64,000 nt of DNA, taken from positions 1 to 64,000 of the forward strand of contig JAOUOT010000016.1 in NCBI GenBank assembly GCA_029880265.1, written 5' to 3'. Positions 37,575-47,581 of the stretch are shown here, piece after piece (within the stretch, counting starts at the first letter, position 1; every line of letters begins with the position of its first letter). The notes under the pieces were generated by a model that searched no databases, was not told the origin of the DNA, and saw nothing but the letters and a program-made list of their open reading frames with translations. The stretch is from Spirochaetia bacterium. GTDB lineage: Bacteria; Spirochaetota; Leptospiria; Turneriellales; JAOUOS01. Made by a program: the position numbers and the translations under genes.

Positions 37575-40568
37575 TCAGGGTATGTTTCTATATAAACTTT
37601 TCATCGAAAAAGCTTTTAATATTTCAAATTGAACCGGTATTTCAAGAAAAGAAAGTCTGTCATAATAATCGATTACTTTTTCATGTTCATTTAACATTGC
37701 ATTAGATAGCATACCAATATATATGGGATAAATAAAGCTCTTGCGATCAGGAATTCTGCCGGTCGGTATAAGCGAACCGGAGATACGGTTCATTTCAATA
37801 AAATTACGCAGATATATAGATTTATAGAGATAAAGCCATGATTTAGAATATTCAGAAAACTTAGAAAAACATCTTGAATTTTCTATATCAAATATAATGC
37901 CTGCTACTTGTTCTTTAGGCAAATATGAAATATATAAATTCATTAATAATTGTAAAGAATTAACCCAATTCTCTTCATTATTTACAATACTGCACTCGGT
38001 AAAAGTTTGACTAAGAACATTAAAGGCGCTTCGATGTTTAGAGTCAATATGGTGCCATCGCAAATCACTCGAATCTTTTTTCCTAAGAAATTTTTTATAA
38101 TTATCATAAAATGTCAAAGCAATAAGAGGTTTCACATCAGTTATAAAATTCATAGAAGACGTATATTTTAAATGATGCTCTTCAAATCTATACTTTTCAA
38201 AAATATTTGCCATTGAAGGCGTTATTTGCGGAATGTTTTTAAGCAAAAAAGCATTCTCCCTTAAAAATCTGGCGCGTACAGCCCGCGTATCTAATACGGG
38301 ATAATAATCAGATTGAGAATCTATATTAAAAGATTGAAAATATGGATCTAATAATGCTTTATTGCCAAGATATAAAAATCTTAAATCATTATAATTATTA
38401 ATGCCAATAGATGTAAATATTTTCTTAATATTTTTTTTACTAAAATATTTTTCTAAAAATTCATTTGCAGAAAGAGAAAGTCTGCCTTGATTTGAGGCCA
38501 GTATAATCATATCGGCATCGGTATAGTATATTGCATAATGTTTGAAATTTGCCGACAAAGATTTCATGATAGAGGCAATGAGGGGCATATTTATTTCATA
38601 CATATGAAGCCATTGCGAAAATATACCGCCTTTGCTTAATTTAGCCTCAATTAATTTATAAAACTCTTTGGAAAAAAGGCTGGATGCCCCGCTCACCCAA
38701 GGGTTTGGCGGCTCTGAGACGATGACATCATATTTTTTCTGAGAAACTGATAAGAATGTTCTGGCGTCTTCAATATGTATTTTAGAACGTTTATCTGTAA
38801 ATATCTTTATAACTTTTTGTCCCATATAACGAGCGCCTTCGACCATGGCCGGCTCAATTTCAATAGTATCTACATTTTTGATACCGGGAAATTGCAATAG
38901 AGTACTTGAAGTTAAGCCAGAACCCATACCTATAACCGCCGCATTTTCAATATCACTTTTATAAATATAAGGCAGCGCGCTAAGCAATATCATAGTCGGT
39001 TCATCGCCGGATATTTTATTTATGCCCCCCACAGCCGCTTCGGGTTTACCATTAGAGATAATTGTTCTTGTATCTGCATTTTTTGTTGTAATAACATCTA
39101 TACTTGCAGTGCGGCCGTCTTTATGAAAATTTAATATATAATCGTTTTCTGTTTGCATTCTACCATGGCGAAAAACTCCGGATGACATTTTATATTGATC
39201 AAATTTAACAAAAATAAAAGAAAACATCAATGCAATGCCTGAAAAAGCCAAAGCCGCATAATCTCTTTTTTTAAGGATCAATTTTGAATAATAAAACAAT
39301 ATGAAAAGACCGGTTAGAACATCAATGACCGAGCCGCACAAAATCATATTTTTTAAACCCAAAGCCGGCATTAATAGATAAAACGCAATACCGGTGCCAA
39401 TGATTGAGCCAAGCGTATTTGCCGCATAAACAGAGCCTATAGAACGTTCAGCATAACCCTTATTTAGTAAAATTTTAGTTATAAGCGGCAGCGTCATACC
39501 CGCGCATACTGTTACAGGTACAATGATAAATACAGAAATTAATACAGATGAAATATTATACGCAAAATAACCTGCATCTGTTTTAGGCAATGTTTTTATC
39601 AGAAACGCGGTTATATCAAAACTGTAATTATAAAACCATATCGTTATTGACGCAAGAAGACCCATTAAAATCTGTATAAATGACAGAAAAACAATGGTGT
39701 TGCGTATTTTATCAATATAAAATTTTATAATAAAACCGCCGAGTGCTAAACCAAATATAAAAGATGATAGTATTAATTCAAAGCTATGTACAGAATTACC
39801 CACAACCAAAGAAATCATACGAAGCCAGCCTATTTCATATATGAAAGACGCTGTGCCCGTTAGCGCGGCGCAGGCAAGAAATATGATTTTATCTTTCTTT
39901 TCAGTATTTGAAGACAACGGTTTTTTGATATTCTCAAAAAAATACAACGGTTTCTTTTCTTTTACGTGCAAATAAAAGATTGAAAATGCTATAAATAAAT
40001 TGATAATGCCGCCTGCAATAACCGTACCGGGCAGGCCATAATTATCTATTAAATAATAGCCTGCAAAAAGAATTCCCAAAGAACCTCCAAGGCAGTTAAC
40101 AAAATAAAGATTGCTGATAATTCTTCCTTTATGTTCTTTAGATAATCGAACCAGGGCAGAACTTAACAAGGGAAAAGAAGTTCCGAGCAATATTGTCTGC
40201 GGAAAGATCATCATAACACCCGTGACCCATTTGATAAGATGAGAGAATTGGCCGGAATTCATATTATTTAATATTGAATTATAAGAAAAATCTGTTATAA
40301 AAATGTAGAGAGGGTGAAAAAATAACGCATATAAACCAAGTAAAGCTTCTGCCAGAGCATATAATAATAACAGGTTTTTTAAACGCCTGCTGTAGATAGC
40401 GGTTAAATGAGAACCAATAGCCAGACCGCCTAAAAATATCCCTATAACAAGAACCTGTGCATAAGCCGCATGACCAAGATATAATTTAAGATACTGTGTC
40501 CATATATGTTCAAAGATAAGACCTGAAAAACCCGATAAAAAAAATAAAAAATAATAGAAGTTTCGCAT
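37575..40568 (-). CDS. MFS-like/spermidine synthase-like fusion
   Basis: 997 aa. The membrane part (about 1-440) contains two related halves. GLIFEHIWTQYLKLYLGHA in the first corresponds to SFIYEIGWLRMISLVVGNS in the second, each followed by a GLALGG- or GLAIGS-type turn. A spermidine synthase-like Rossmann domain follows (about 470-740), with GMGSGLTSSTLL, IEIEPAMVEGARY and DVIVSEPPNPW. The C-terminal 200 residues are unassigned and soluble. Aminopropyl transfer is not certain because Glu replaces the usual second Asp. The gene follows ccsA by 23 bp, placing it in the cytochrome-maturation operon. Confidence 0.8.
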   Translation of the reverse strand: MRNFYYFLFFLSGFSGLIFEHIWTQYLKLYLGHAAYAQVLVIGIFLGGLAIGSHLTAIYSRRLKNLLLLYALAEALLGLYALFFHPLYIFITDFSYNSILNNMNSGQFSHLIKWVTGVMMIFPQTILLGTSFPLLSSALVRLSKEHKGRIISNLYFVNCLGGSLGILFAGYYLIDNYGLPGTVIAGGIINLFIAFSIFYLHVKEKKPLYFFENIKKPLSSNTEKKDKIIFLACAALTGTASFIYEIGWLRMISLVVGNSVHSFELILSSFIFGLALGGFIIKFYIDKIRNTIVFLSFIQILMGLLASITIWFYNYSFDITAFLIKTLPKTDAGYFAYNISSVLISVFIIVPVTVCAGMTLPLITKILLNKGYAERSIGSVYAANTLGSIIGTGIAFYLLMPALGLKNMILCGSVIDVLTGLFILFYYSKLILKKRDYAALAFSGIALMFSFIFVKFDQYKMSSGVFRHGRMQTENDYILNFHKDGRTASIDVITTKNADTRTIISNGKPEAAVGGINKISGDEPTMILLSALPYIYKSDIENAAVIGMGSGLTSSTLLQFPGIKNVDTIEIEPAMVEGARYMGQKVIKIFTDKRSKIHIEDARTFLSVSQKKYDVIVSEPPNPWVSGASSLFSKEFYKLIEAKLSKGGIFSQWLHMYEINMPLIASIMKSLSANFKHYAIYYTDADMIILASNQGRLSLSANEFLEKYFSKKNIKKIFTSIGINNYNDLRFLYLGNKALLDPYFQSFNIDSQSDYYPVLDTRAVRARFLRENAFLLKNIPQITPSMANIFEKYRFEEHHLKYTSSMNFITDVKPLIALTFYDNYKKFLRKKDSSDLRWHHIDSKHRSAFNVLSQTFTECSIVNNEENWVNSLQLLMNLYISYLPKEQVAGIIFDIENSRCFSKFSEYSKSWLYLYKSIYLRNFIEMNRISGSLIPTGRIPDRKSFIYPIYIGMLSNAMLNEHEKVIDYYDRLSFLEIPVQFEILKAFSMKSLYRNIP

Positions 40569-40591
40569 TCTCTTTATGACAAATGAATAAA

Positions 40592-41407
40592 TTAAGGGCC
40601 GGGATGCGGCGTAGGGCCGAACAATCCGACGCCCCAGTAAGAAATTATCATAATAAAAATTCCCAGTAATGCCAAATATGAGGCGCGCCTAAGCTTCCAG
40701 TTTAGAAATGAGCGGGCATGCAGATAAAAAGCGTAAAACAGAAAAGAAATCAGTGACCATGTTTCAAGGGGATCCCAGAGCCAGTAATTACCCCACAGTT
40801 TTTTCGCCCATAACGAGCCTGACGCTATCATGATGGCATGGTTTATGAAACCTATAACAATATATCGATAACTGCTTTCATCAAGAATTTCAATATTAGA
40901 CATTTTTTTATATCTTTCATTTTCCGGATTTTTTTGCTTTAATACAACAAAAACGGCATAGCCGGTGCCTATGGCATAGCAGCCAAAGGCAATCCACGCG
41001 AAAATAACATGTACCGCGAGCCAGGGGCTGTCATAAGCGGGGCCTATGGGTTTTATATTTATACCATGAAGATAGCCGTAGCCCAAAAGCAGGAATGTAA
41101 CTGGAATTACAACGAGACCTACCGGTTTTTCTATTTTGCCCATTTTGTCAAAAATCAAATAAATTAGTATGGTAAACCATGTACCGGTAAGATTTAGCTC
41201 AAAAGTATCGGTTACAGGCGAATGACCGCTTAATATCCAGTGAAATATACCTACAGCTGTGTGCAGTAAAAACGCAATATACAATGAATAAGAAGTGTAT
41301 TTTTTTAGATTTTCTTTTTTCTTTATAAAACCAAACAACTGAAAAATAAACGACGCCACATATGAAAAAACCATAAACCAAAATAAGATTACCTCTGTGT
41401 ACTTCAT
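40592..41407 (-). CDS. ccsA: CcsA/ResC cytochrome c maturation protein, copy 1
   Basis: Part of the System II haem lyase, which moves haem across the membrane and attaches it to CxxCH. 271 aa with about eight helices. The tryptophan-rich WWD-type loop is GNYWLWDPLETWSLI. Conserved flanking histidines appear in AVHVIFAWIAF and FINHAIMIASG. It begins 24 bp after resB1 and precedes the MFS/SpdSyn fusion by 23 bp. A second, diverged copy is at 44929-45765. Confidence 0.9.
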   Translation of the reverse strand: MKYTEVILFWFMVFSYVASFIFQLFGFIKKKENLKKYTSYSLYIAFLLHTAVGIFHWILSGHSPVTDTFELNLTGTWFTILIYLIFDKMGKIEKPVGLVVIPVTFLLLGYGYLHGINIKPIGPAYDSPWLAVHVIFAWIAFGCYAIGTGYAVFVVLKQKNPENERYKKMSNIEILDESSYRYIVIGFINHAIMIASGSLWAKKLWGNYWLWDPLETWSLISFLFYAFYLHARSFLNWKLRRASYLALLGIFIMIISYWGVGLFGPTPHPGP

Positions 41408-41431
41408 ACTCTAACCTTCCTTTTTTATCTG

Positions 41432-42583
41432 TTAACTATTTTCTACTTTATACCAGCTTTTTATATCTGGAAAATATCTAATCATAAGACCTATTACAAA
41501 TATATACAAAGCCCAGGCGGCCAAGACATAACCAGGATCATCAATAATCGTAAATGAATTCCATCGCCTTAAATTCATAAAGTAAAGATCATAGCTGCCT
41601 ATTTTTATCTTCTCGCCTAATTTTATATAACCCAGTTTTTTGCGACTGCCCTTATTGTCTTCAATCTCTACAAACATGATCGGGTTTACAATATTTTCGC
41701 CTGTTTTGATAATTTTTCCGTTTTCTTCTTTATGCGCCGGCATTACCGATATATTTAATCTTTTTTTCAAGAAATCTAAATCAAGATAATCGCTGTAGCT
41801 TCTGTAATTTGAAATATTTGAAGTTTTAAGGGCCACAAAAGCATTTGCCATCTGACGCTGGTTTACCGTATCATAAATCATGATTTCAGGAGAATAACCG
41901 ACTTCTATAATTGTAAAGGCATAATCATCAAAAACATATGGATCATTTATTTTCGAGATTGCCCTCGTAGCAACATTGTTCTTATCTATAATTTCAAAAT
42001 ATGAGTCGGTTCTTACATGATATTTTCCTTCTTGATAATAAGAATCAATTTTCTTTTGTCTAATCATAATACCCGAATGCTCTTTTTTTCTAAGAGCGCC
42101 TTTTGCAAGATATTGATAGTTTTTTTCTTCGTCAATAAAACTTTGATTTTCTGTCAAAACAAGAGAACCCGTCATTTTATAACCGGAACTTATAAAAGTA
42201 GCGGTCAATAATACCAGTAAACTTATATGAACCGTTATGAAACCATACACTCTAATTCTTTGAGAACCCTTTAACTTAAGAATATTTTGTAACGGAATAA
42301 TTTTAATAATCGTGCACAGTAAAATATTTACAGCAAGTAAAGCGACAATTGATAAAAATAAATACGATTGAAATATATTATAAAAATCGAGAAGATTTGC
42401 TATAAAACCGATACCCGGGTTTTCTTTTTCCCATAAGCTTATTTCTGATAAAGTAAAAAAACCTTTCTGCGGTATAGCGATACTAATAAATAATAAACAA
42501 AGAACAAAACCAATTAATATAAGAGCTAATTGATAAGAGCCTAACGCGTAAAATATTTTTTTAATTATTTCTTTTGCTTTCAT
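41432..42583 (-). CDS. resB: ResB/Ccs1 cytochrome c maturation protein, copy 1
   Basis: The partner of CcsA in System II cytochrome c assembly. Three N-terminal helices, a large extracytoplasmic domain (about 130-345), and one C-terminal helix are visible. Features shared with copy 2 include the domain start LVLTENQSF and the end IIDDPGYVLAAW. At 383 aa it is shorter than many ResB proteins. It starts 488 bp from the divergent second Ccs cluster and heads the left operon. Confidence 0.82.
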   Translation of the reverse strand: MKAKEIIKKIFYALGSYQLALILIGFVLCLLFISIAIPQKGFFTLSEISLWEKENPGIGFIANLLDFYNIFQSYLFLSIVALLAVNILLCTIIKIIPLQNILKLKGSQRIRVYGFITVHISLLVLLTATFISSGYKMTGSLVLTENQSFIDEEKNYQYLAKGALRKKEHSGIMIRQKKIDSYYQEGKYHVRTDSYFEIIDKNNVATRAISKINDPYVFDDYAFTIIEVGYSPEIMIYDTVNQRQMANAFVALKTSNISNYRSYSDYLDLDFLKKRLNISVMPAHKEENGKIIKTGENIVNPIMFVEIEDNKGSRKKLGYIKLGEKIKIGSYDLYFMNLRRWNSFTIIDDPGYVLAAWALYIFVIGLMIRYFPDIKSWYKVENS

Positions 42584-43071
42584 CAGTATTCTAGTATTAA
42601 TAAAGACTGCTTATTTAATTACGATGTCAAGAATTTAATTTTTGCGATATCCTTTTTATCTTAAGCCGAGACATAGCACATTAATTATTTCATGACCCAT
42701 TGCTATAGCCATGTGTCATTTACGTTTTTATAATTTGTTTTAATATTTTTGTTAAAAATTGGAAAATGGAATTAGTTTAGGCAATCTGCTATATTTATAT
42801 TAAAGAAAAATAATTTTTTCATACAACAATTAGGGGGCTGTATAATAAGTCGTATTTCGATACATTTTCCGCCGTTCATCGAGTGAAAAATGCCGATTTT
42901 AAGGCTTTTTTTGTATCGAGATGAAGCGGAAAACACTCAATAACCTACTTATTACACAGCCCCTTTTGACAAAAAAGATAATTGACCATGTCTATATTCA
43001 TAGCTTTATACCTAACTCAAATAAAAATCTGTTTGACCCGATCAGTTCATCTTTAGATTAAGTAACAATCA
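42584..43071. other. 488-bp divergent intergenic region
   Basis: Separates the two Ccs modules, which are transcribed away from it. It holds a MITE-like element at 42834-42963 and otherwise AT-rich sequence that must carry promoters for both operons. I cannot assign these with confidence. No ORF is supported. Confidence 0.6.
42834..42963. mobile_element. MITE-like element, about 130 bp
   Basis: Terminal inverted repeats of 17 bp (42834-42850 and 42947-42963) match with one mismatch and begin GGGGCTGT, a common transposon-end sequence. Internal complementary blocks (TTTTCCGC/GCGGAAAA, TTCATC/GATGAA, CGATAC/GTATCG, GAGTG/CACTC) make it highly structured. It encodes no transposase. No target-site duplication is obvious, so mobility is inferred only from the ends. 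Confidence 0.6.
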
Positions 43072-43620
43072 ATGAGCTTATTAAAAAAAATTCTATTGAT
43101 GTTTGGCGGCGCATTTTTGATTTTCTGGCTTTTGGCCGCTTTTGACGACTACACTAAAACCGCTGTAATTAAGCACTTGTTTGGTTTTGGCCCTTCAAAT
43201 TCAGATACAAACATTACTAGTCATGAAAAACAAAAGGCTCTTGAATTTATTAAACTGTTTAATCATGAATTATCAAACAGTTACAAAAATCTTAAATATA
43301 ATAATTTAATGTCATATCAAATTGAAAAAAGTCTTTTAGATAATTACATAGAAGAGCTTAACTTCTTAAGAAAAAATGATAAAAATATGAATATATTAAT
43401 TAAAGAAATCTATTTACTTAAAGCTTTTAAACTGAACAATTCTCAAATAAGATTAAAAACAAAAGAGCATATATCATACCAGTATACTAAATTATCAACT
43501 AAAAGCGCGGTATCTGATTATAAAGAAGAAGAATTTACAATGACTTATATTTTAGAACCGCAAAAAGATGGTTTCAAACTGGTTTCTATTGAAACAGAAA
43601 ACGTAAGCAATAATGAATAA
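43072..43620 (+). CDS. Hypothetical membrane-anchored protein before resB2
   Basis: 182 aa with one N-terminal helix (about 7-24) and an outside domain rich in Lys, Asn and Leu that is predicted helical, then beta-stranded. I recognise no family. Its stop overlaps the resB2 start by 8 bp, so it is translationally coupled. A role in haem delivery or cytochrome maturation is inferred only from that position. Confidence 0.7.
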   Translation: MSLLKKILLMFGGAFLIFWLLAAFDDYTKTAVIKHLFGFGPSNSDTNITSHEKQKALEFIKLFNHELSNSYKNLKYNNLMSYQIEKSLLDNYIEELNFLRKNDKNMNILIKEIYLLKAFKLNNSQIRLKTKEHISYQYTKLSTKSAVSDYKEEEFTMTYILEPQKDGFKLVSIETENVSNNE

Positions 43621-44932
43621 AGAAAACATAGATAAAAGTATACTGCGAAAATTCTGGGATTTTTTAGGATCAAGGAATTTATCTGTGGTTTTATTTGCGA
43701 CGGCAATTATGTTTGTCTTTATTCTTTTTATCTTCGCGTTTTTAATGCCCGTTATGGGAGTTAACAAAGTCGCCCAAATAGTTCCCCTTCAATTACTTTA
43801 TATAATATTTTTTATAAATTTAACAATATGCATGATAAAACTTCTGCCTGTTATAATTAGAAATTTTAATTCTTCTAAAAAAGATATGCAAAGAGAACTT
43901 GATAAATCTTCAAGTAAATTTAAAATAGATTTATCAAGCTTTGATAACCCAGATTTTATAAAGTACCTGAAAAAAAGATTTTTCAAAATTGTTATTCATA
44001 AATCTGATGAAAAAGAAGGCAATATTAAACTTTATGCCGTAAGAAACCGATTTTCTCCCTTTGGCAGTCTTCTTTTTCACTTAAGTTTTTTTCTAGTTCT
44101 TTTGGGCATAATTACAAGTTTTTTATTCAGGTTTGAAGGAACGGCAATCATGCCAGAAAACTATATATTTAAACCGAATACAGCTTACCAGAATATTTCC
44201 CGAGGCATTTTAGGCTCTTTGCCTGAAACCTCTTTTCAATTAAAGAATATTATACCAACATTCTGGGAAGATAAAATGCATTTTATTAATCTTGAGGCAA
44301 ATGTATTGCATGATAAAGGCGAAAGCAAGTTAAAACTAAGTCATGCTACAGAAATAAGCGGGGCCAATGTCAATATTATAGGATTTGGCTATGCCCCGTT
44401 TTATGTCTTAAGAGATAAATCATATAAGATTTTAGATAAAAACCACGTTATTTTAACGATATTGACGCCCAAAAGCGAAGATTTTTTTCAAATACAAGGG
44501 TATCCTCATAAAATATATGTGAGATTATACCCTGACTATATGATAAAAAACGGCAAACCTTTTACGAAAACCATGAACGCGGTAAACCCGGCTTATTCAT
44601 TGAGAATTTTTAGAAACAGGTTTTTAGTATATGAAGGAACTATCAAACAGGGAGAAACGGCCGATTTTGACGGCTTAAAACTTTCTTTTGACAATTTGTC
44701 AAAATGGGGAAATTTCAGGGTAGTTAACGACCCTGGTGAAAGCGTTATTTGGTTTGGCTTTTTTATCATGGCGCTGGGCCTTTTTTTAAAACTTGGTTTT
44801 TATAAGAAAAAAATATTTATATGGCAAGAAAATAAAAAAATATATTTAACCGGAAGTTTTGATTATTACAACAGCCTGAATGAAAAATGGTTACAAGAAT
44901 TGGCTTTAAAATTTAACAGGAAAAAATCATGA
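43613..44932 (+). CDS. resB: ResB/Ccs1 cytochrome c maturation protein, copy 2
   Basis: 439 aa, with two N-terminal helices, a longer linker and a third helix (LLFHLSFFLVLLGI) than copy 1. It then has the extracytoplasmic domain and a last helix after VVNDPGESVIWF. The diagnostic blocks AIMPENYIF and KWGNFRVVNDPG align with copy 1. It overlaps the upstream gene by 8 bp and the following ccsA2 by 4 bp. Divergence between copies suggests specialised substrates. Confidence 0.82.
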   Translation: MNKENIDKSILRKFWDFLGSRNLSVVLFATAIMFVFILFIFAFLMPVMGVNKVAQIVPLQLLYIIFFINLTICMIKLLPVIIRNFNSSKKDMQRELDKSSSKFKIDLSSFDNPDFIKYLKKRFFKIVIHKSDEKEGNIKLYAVRNRFSPFGSLLFHLSFFLVLLGIITSFLFRFEGTAIMPENYIFKPNTAYQNISRGILGSLPETSFQLKNIIPTFWEDKMHFINLEANVLHDKGESKLKLSHATEISGANVNIIGFGYAPFYVLRDKSYKILDKNHVILTILTPKSEDFFQIQGYPHKIYVRLYPDYMIKNGKPFTKTMNAVNPAYSLRIFRNRFLVYEGTIKQGETADFDGLKLSFDNLSKWGNFRVVNDPGESVIWFGFFIMALGLFLKLGFYKKKIFIWQENKKIYLTGSFDYYNSLNEKWLQELALKFNRKKS

Positions 44933-45765
44933 TAACATTTGAGAATATCTTAATTATAACGGCGATAATTTTATACGCTATTTCTTTTCTTTATGAAATA
45001 AAAAAACAAAATTATAAATACAATTTTTATATTTTAATTACAGGGTTAAGCATGCATTTATTATCTGCGCTTATTCGGTGGGCCCATATTGGCCACCCTC
45101 CCGTATTTGGTACCTATGAGGCCGCGTTGCAGGGCTCATGGTTTTTAGCCTTATATGTAGCATTTTCGCGATACTCGGCGCATAAATATTTCAGCCTGAT
45201 GATAAAAACCGCTTTGCCCATGACAATTATAATTTTACTTTACGGTATGGTTTTTTTTGACACAGGTAGAAAACCGTTAACGCTGTCAGAACAGAGCATC
45301 TGGGTAGATCTGCATGCTCTTTTCGCGTGGCTTGCCTATGCGCCTTTTACTCTGGCTTTTTGTTTGTCGGGCGCATACCTGTGGCGCCAAAGAAAAAATA
45401 ATAAAATAACAGAAAATGAAGAACCGCTTGTTGCCCACGAAATTATTGACGAATTGAGTTTTAAATACATTAATCTGGGTTTTATATCTCACACCGTGAT
45501 GTTTATGCTGGGAAGTTATTATTCTTCTATTTTATTCGGTTCATGGTGGCAATGGGACCCGGCCGAATCGACTTCGCTAATTACATGGCTTTCAGTCGCG
45601 CTTTACATTCATTTAAGACTTTTTTATAACTGGCGCGAAAAAAAAGCCGCAAAGCTTTATATGGTTATATTTTTTACGATTATTTTTTCATACTGGGGTC
45701 TGGTTCATTTGCCTGAAGGTATAACTTACCATGTTTTTGATCTCGAAATAAAACCGGCACACTAA
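44929..45765 (+). CDS. ccsA: CcsA/ResC cytochrome c maturation protein, copy 2
   Basis: 278 aa polytopic protein. The WWD-type haem-handling loop reads FGSWWQWDPAESTSL. Conserved histidines lie in DLHALFAWLAY and FISHTVMFMLG. It overlaps resB2 by 4 bp. It converges on the multihaem cytochrome gene with 55 bp between the stops, so machinery and probable client sit side by side. Confidence 0.9.
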   Translation: MITFENILIITAIILYAISFLYEIKKQNYKYNFYILITGLSMHLLSALIRWAHIGHPPVFGTYEAALQGSWFLALYVAFSRYSAHKYFSLMIKTALPMTIIILLYGMVFFDTGRKPLTLSEQSIWVDLHALFAWLAYAPFTLAFCLSGAYLWRQRKNNKITENEEPLVAHEIIDELSFKYINLGFISHTVMFMLGSYYSSILFGSWWQWDPAESTSLITWLSVALYIHLRLFYNWREKKAAKLYMVIFFTIIFSYWGLVHLPEGITYHVFDLEIKPAH

Positions 45766-45820
45766 GCTTCTGCATTAATACAAAATTTTCAGTATGCTGT
45801 TATATTATTAGAATTACAGA

Positions 45821-47566
45821 CTAATCTGTTCGTACATCTCCATTATGTTTACAGCCGGCTTCCCAGCAGGATCCTGCGCCGCCGCCTTCAGAAATATAAC
45901 CATATATTCGCCCCCCCATAACAAAGCTTTTAGATGCGCCACCCGGATTCCAGGGAGACGTAGAACAGTAATTATAGCTGTTACCGTGAATATTACCCCA
46001 GGCAGAACCGTTTCCTTCTGCGTTACAATAATTATACCCCGGAATTTTTTTATTCCAGTCTACCATAGTAAAACGAACCGGCCCGCCATGACAACCCGCA
46101 CAGCCATATTCGTCAGAGCCAATAGAGTGTTGAGCGTCATGCGCCCTGTTCATAGCCCCCGTATTGTTATCATCGCCGCCGCTGTAAACCGCCGGATCAT
46201 GACATTTATTGCAGAAGCCGTTACCGCCTGTGCCGGCTACCCCGCCGCCGTCCCAGCCTGCAGGAATTGCCGCTTCAGTCAACCCGTTATAATCTGGCCC
46301 AACTAGCATATCTTCGCGAATCATGCGCTGGAACCCCCCGCCGTGCGCGCCGTTAGCATGACAGTCAAAACAGGTAATTAAACTTGCCGTACCTGTATTA
46401 TATGGCGACGCTAAATGCTTAACCGCCCCGGGAGATGTAGCTAACGCAAAAGGATTGCCGACTGTACCCTTCACAGGATGAAAAGAATAATGAGCGGTGC
46501 TAAGCTGTGCGTCTACATTAGGTATACTGCCTCTTGTCATTGCAGAAAAAGGCTGAGCAGCAGAAAAACCAAGCGCAACAATATCGCTATTTTGAGCGCC
46601 GTCGACATCATGACAACCAAGGCAAAAATTATTTTGCAATGCGTTAATTTCAGTTGAATATGTATCATTGCCAATCAATACTGATCTGGTTCTTTGAAAT
46701 CTTTGAGTCGCAGTAGAGTTTGTTAATGAAATTACATTGCCCTGAGTATCAGGGTCTCTTAAATCAACAACGCCATTTTTGTGATATGTAGGATTCGGAT
46801 CGCCGTTCGTATCGCCCTCGACGTGGCATACCGAGCAATCTTTTATTGTTATACCCGAACCGACAACATGGTGGTTAGTATTAAATTCATTTGTGGCAGC
46901 TACTCTATTAAATGGCGGATTGCTTCCTGAAACCGCCTTTTCGCCACCGTGACAGCCAAGACAATCGCCGCCTGCGGGCGACCACCCTTTAACTACGCCG
47001 TCAACATAGTGGTTATGGCAAGATTTACAATTGCCTCCCACCGCCTGATCGCCCGATGTATGAGATCCCAAATCAGGTTGATCTTTTGAGGGAACTACCG
47101 ACTGATTTCTATACTGGGCAGTAGCCGTATGGCATACTTGACAAACGCCTGTTCCCGTGTTATCAACAGCGGTTGTAATATCTGTATAAGTATTAACTGT
47201 ATAAGTACTTAGAATCGCTTCTATTAAAGCTGCGTTAGTGCCTGCGTCGGCAAGGTGAGGTGTATGACAGTCGCCGCAGTATGTTATTGGCGCATGCCCG
47301 TCATGATTGGTGGGAATAAAGCCAAATATATCACCCGGTTTACCAGCCGCGTGGCAGTTCATGCAAAAATTACCTATGGCATCGGACGTTGTAGGAAACA
47401 AAGGTTCAGTAGTAACGCTAGGGCTTGAAGTGACATCATGACAATCGGCGCATACATAATTTATAGTGCTATGCGTCGCGAATATTTCTGACGAAAAACC
47501 ATAGTAGATAATAATAGCTAAGACCGTTGAGGCGCTTGATAATATAATAGTTTTAATTGATTTCAT
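45821..47566 (-). CDS. Multihaem c-type cytochrome (11 CxxCH)
   Basis: 581 aa with an export signal (about 1-30). Eleven canonical CxxCH sites are visible: CADCH, CMNCH, CGDCH, CQVCH, CKSCH, CLGCH, CSVCH, CLGCH, CFDCH, CNKCH and CAGCH. Several extra histidines (NHDGH, THH, SFHPV) could be distal ligands. The C-terminus has CWEAGCKH, a CX4CKH arrangement that is not a standard haem motif. An AAGGAG ribosome binding site precedes the ATG. It follows a beta-propeller lipoprotein gene by 15 bp. Extracytoplasmic electron transfer is the obvious role, with donor and acceptor unknown. Confidence 0.9.
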   Translation of the reverse strand: MKSIKTIILSSASTVLAIIIYYGFSSEIFATHSTINYVCADCHDVTSSPSVTTEPLFPTTSDAIGNFCMNCHAAGKPGDIFGFIPTNHDGHAPITYCGDCHTPHLADAGTNAALIEAILSTYTVNTYTDITTAVDNTGTGVCQVCHTATAQYRNQSVVPSKDQPDLGSHTSGDQAVGGNCKSCHNHYVDGVVKGWSPAGGDCLGCHGGEKAVSGSNPPFNRVAATNEFNTNHHVVGSGITIKDCSVCHVEGDTNGDPNPTYHKNGVVDLRDPDTQGNVISLTNSTATQRFQRTRSVLIGNDTYSTEINALQNNFCLGCHDVDGAQNSDIVALGFSAAQPFSAMTRGSIPNVDAQLSTAHYSFHPVKGTVGNPFALATSPGAVKHLASPYNTGTASLITCFDCHANGAHGGGFQRMIREDMLVGPDYNGLTEAAIPAGWDGGGVAGTGGNGFCNKCHDPAVYSGGDDNNTGAMNRAHDAQHSIGSDEYGCAGCHGGPVRFTMVDWNKKIPGYNYCNAEGNGSAWGNIHGNSYNYCSTSPWNPGGASKSFVMGGRIYGYISEGGGAGSCWEAGCKHNGDVRTD

Positions 47567-47581
47567 TTATAACTCCTTCTA

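Noticed and set aside
45845-46306. Plus-strand ORF opposite the cytochrome
   Set aside because: It is a complement of the CxxCH-rich coding strand with no start context and biased Arg/Thr content.
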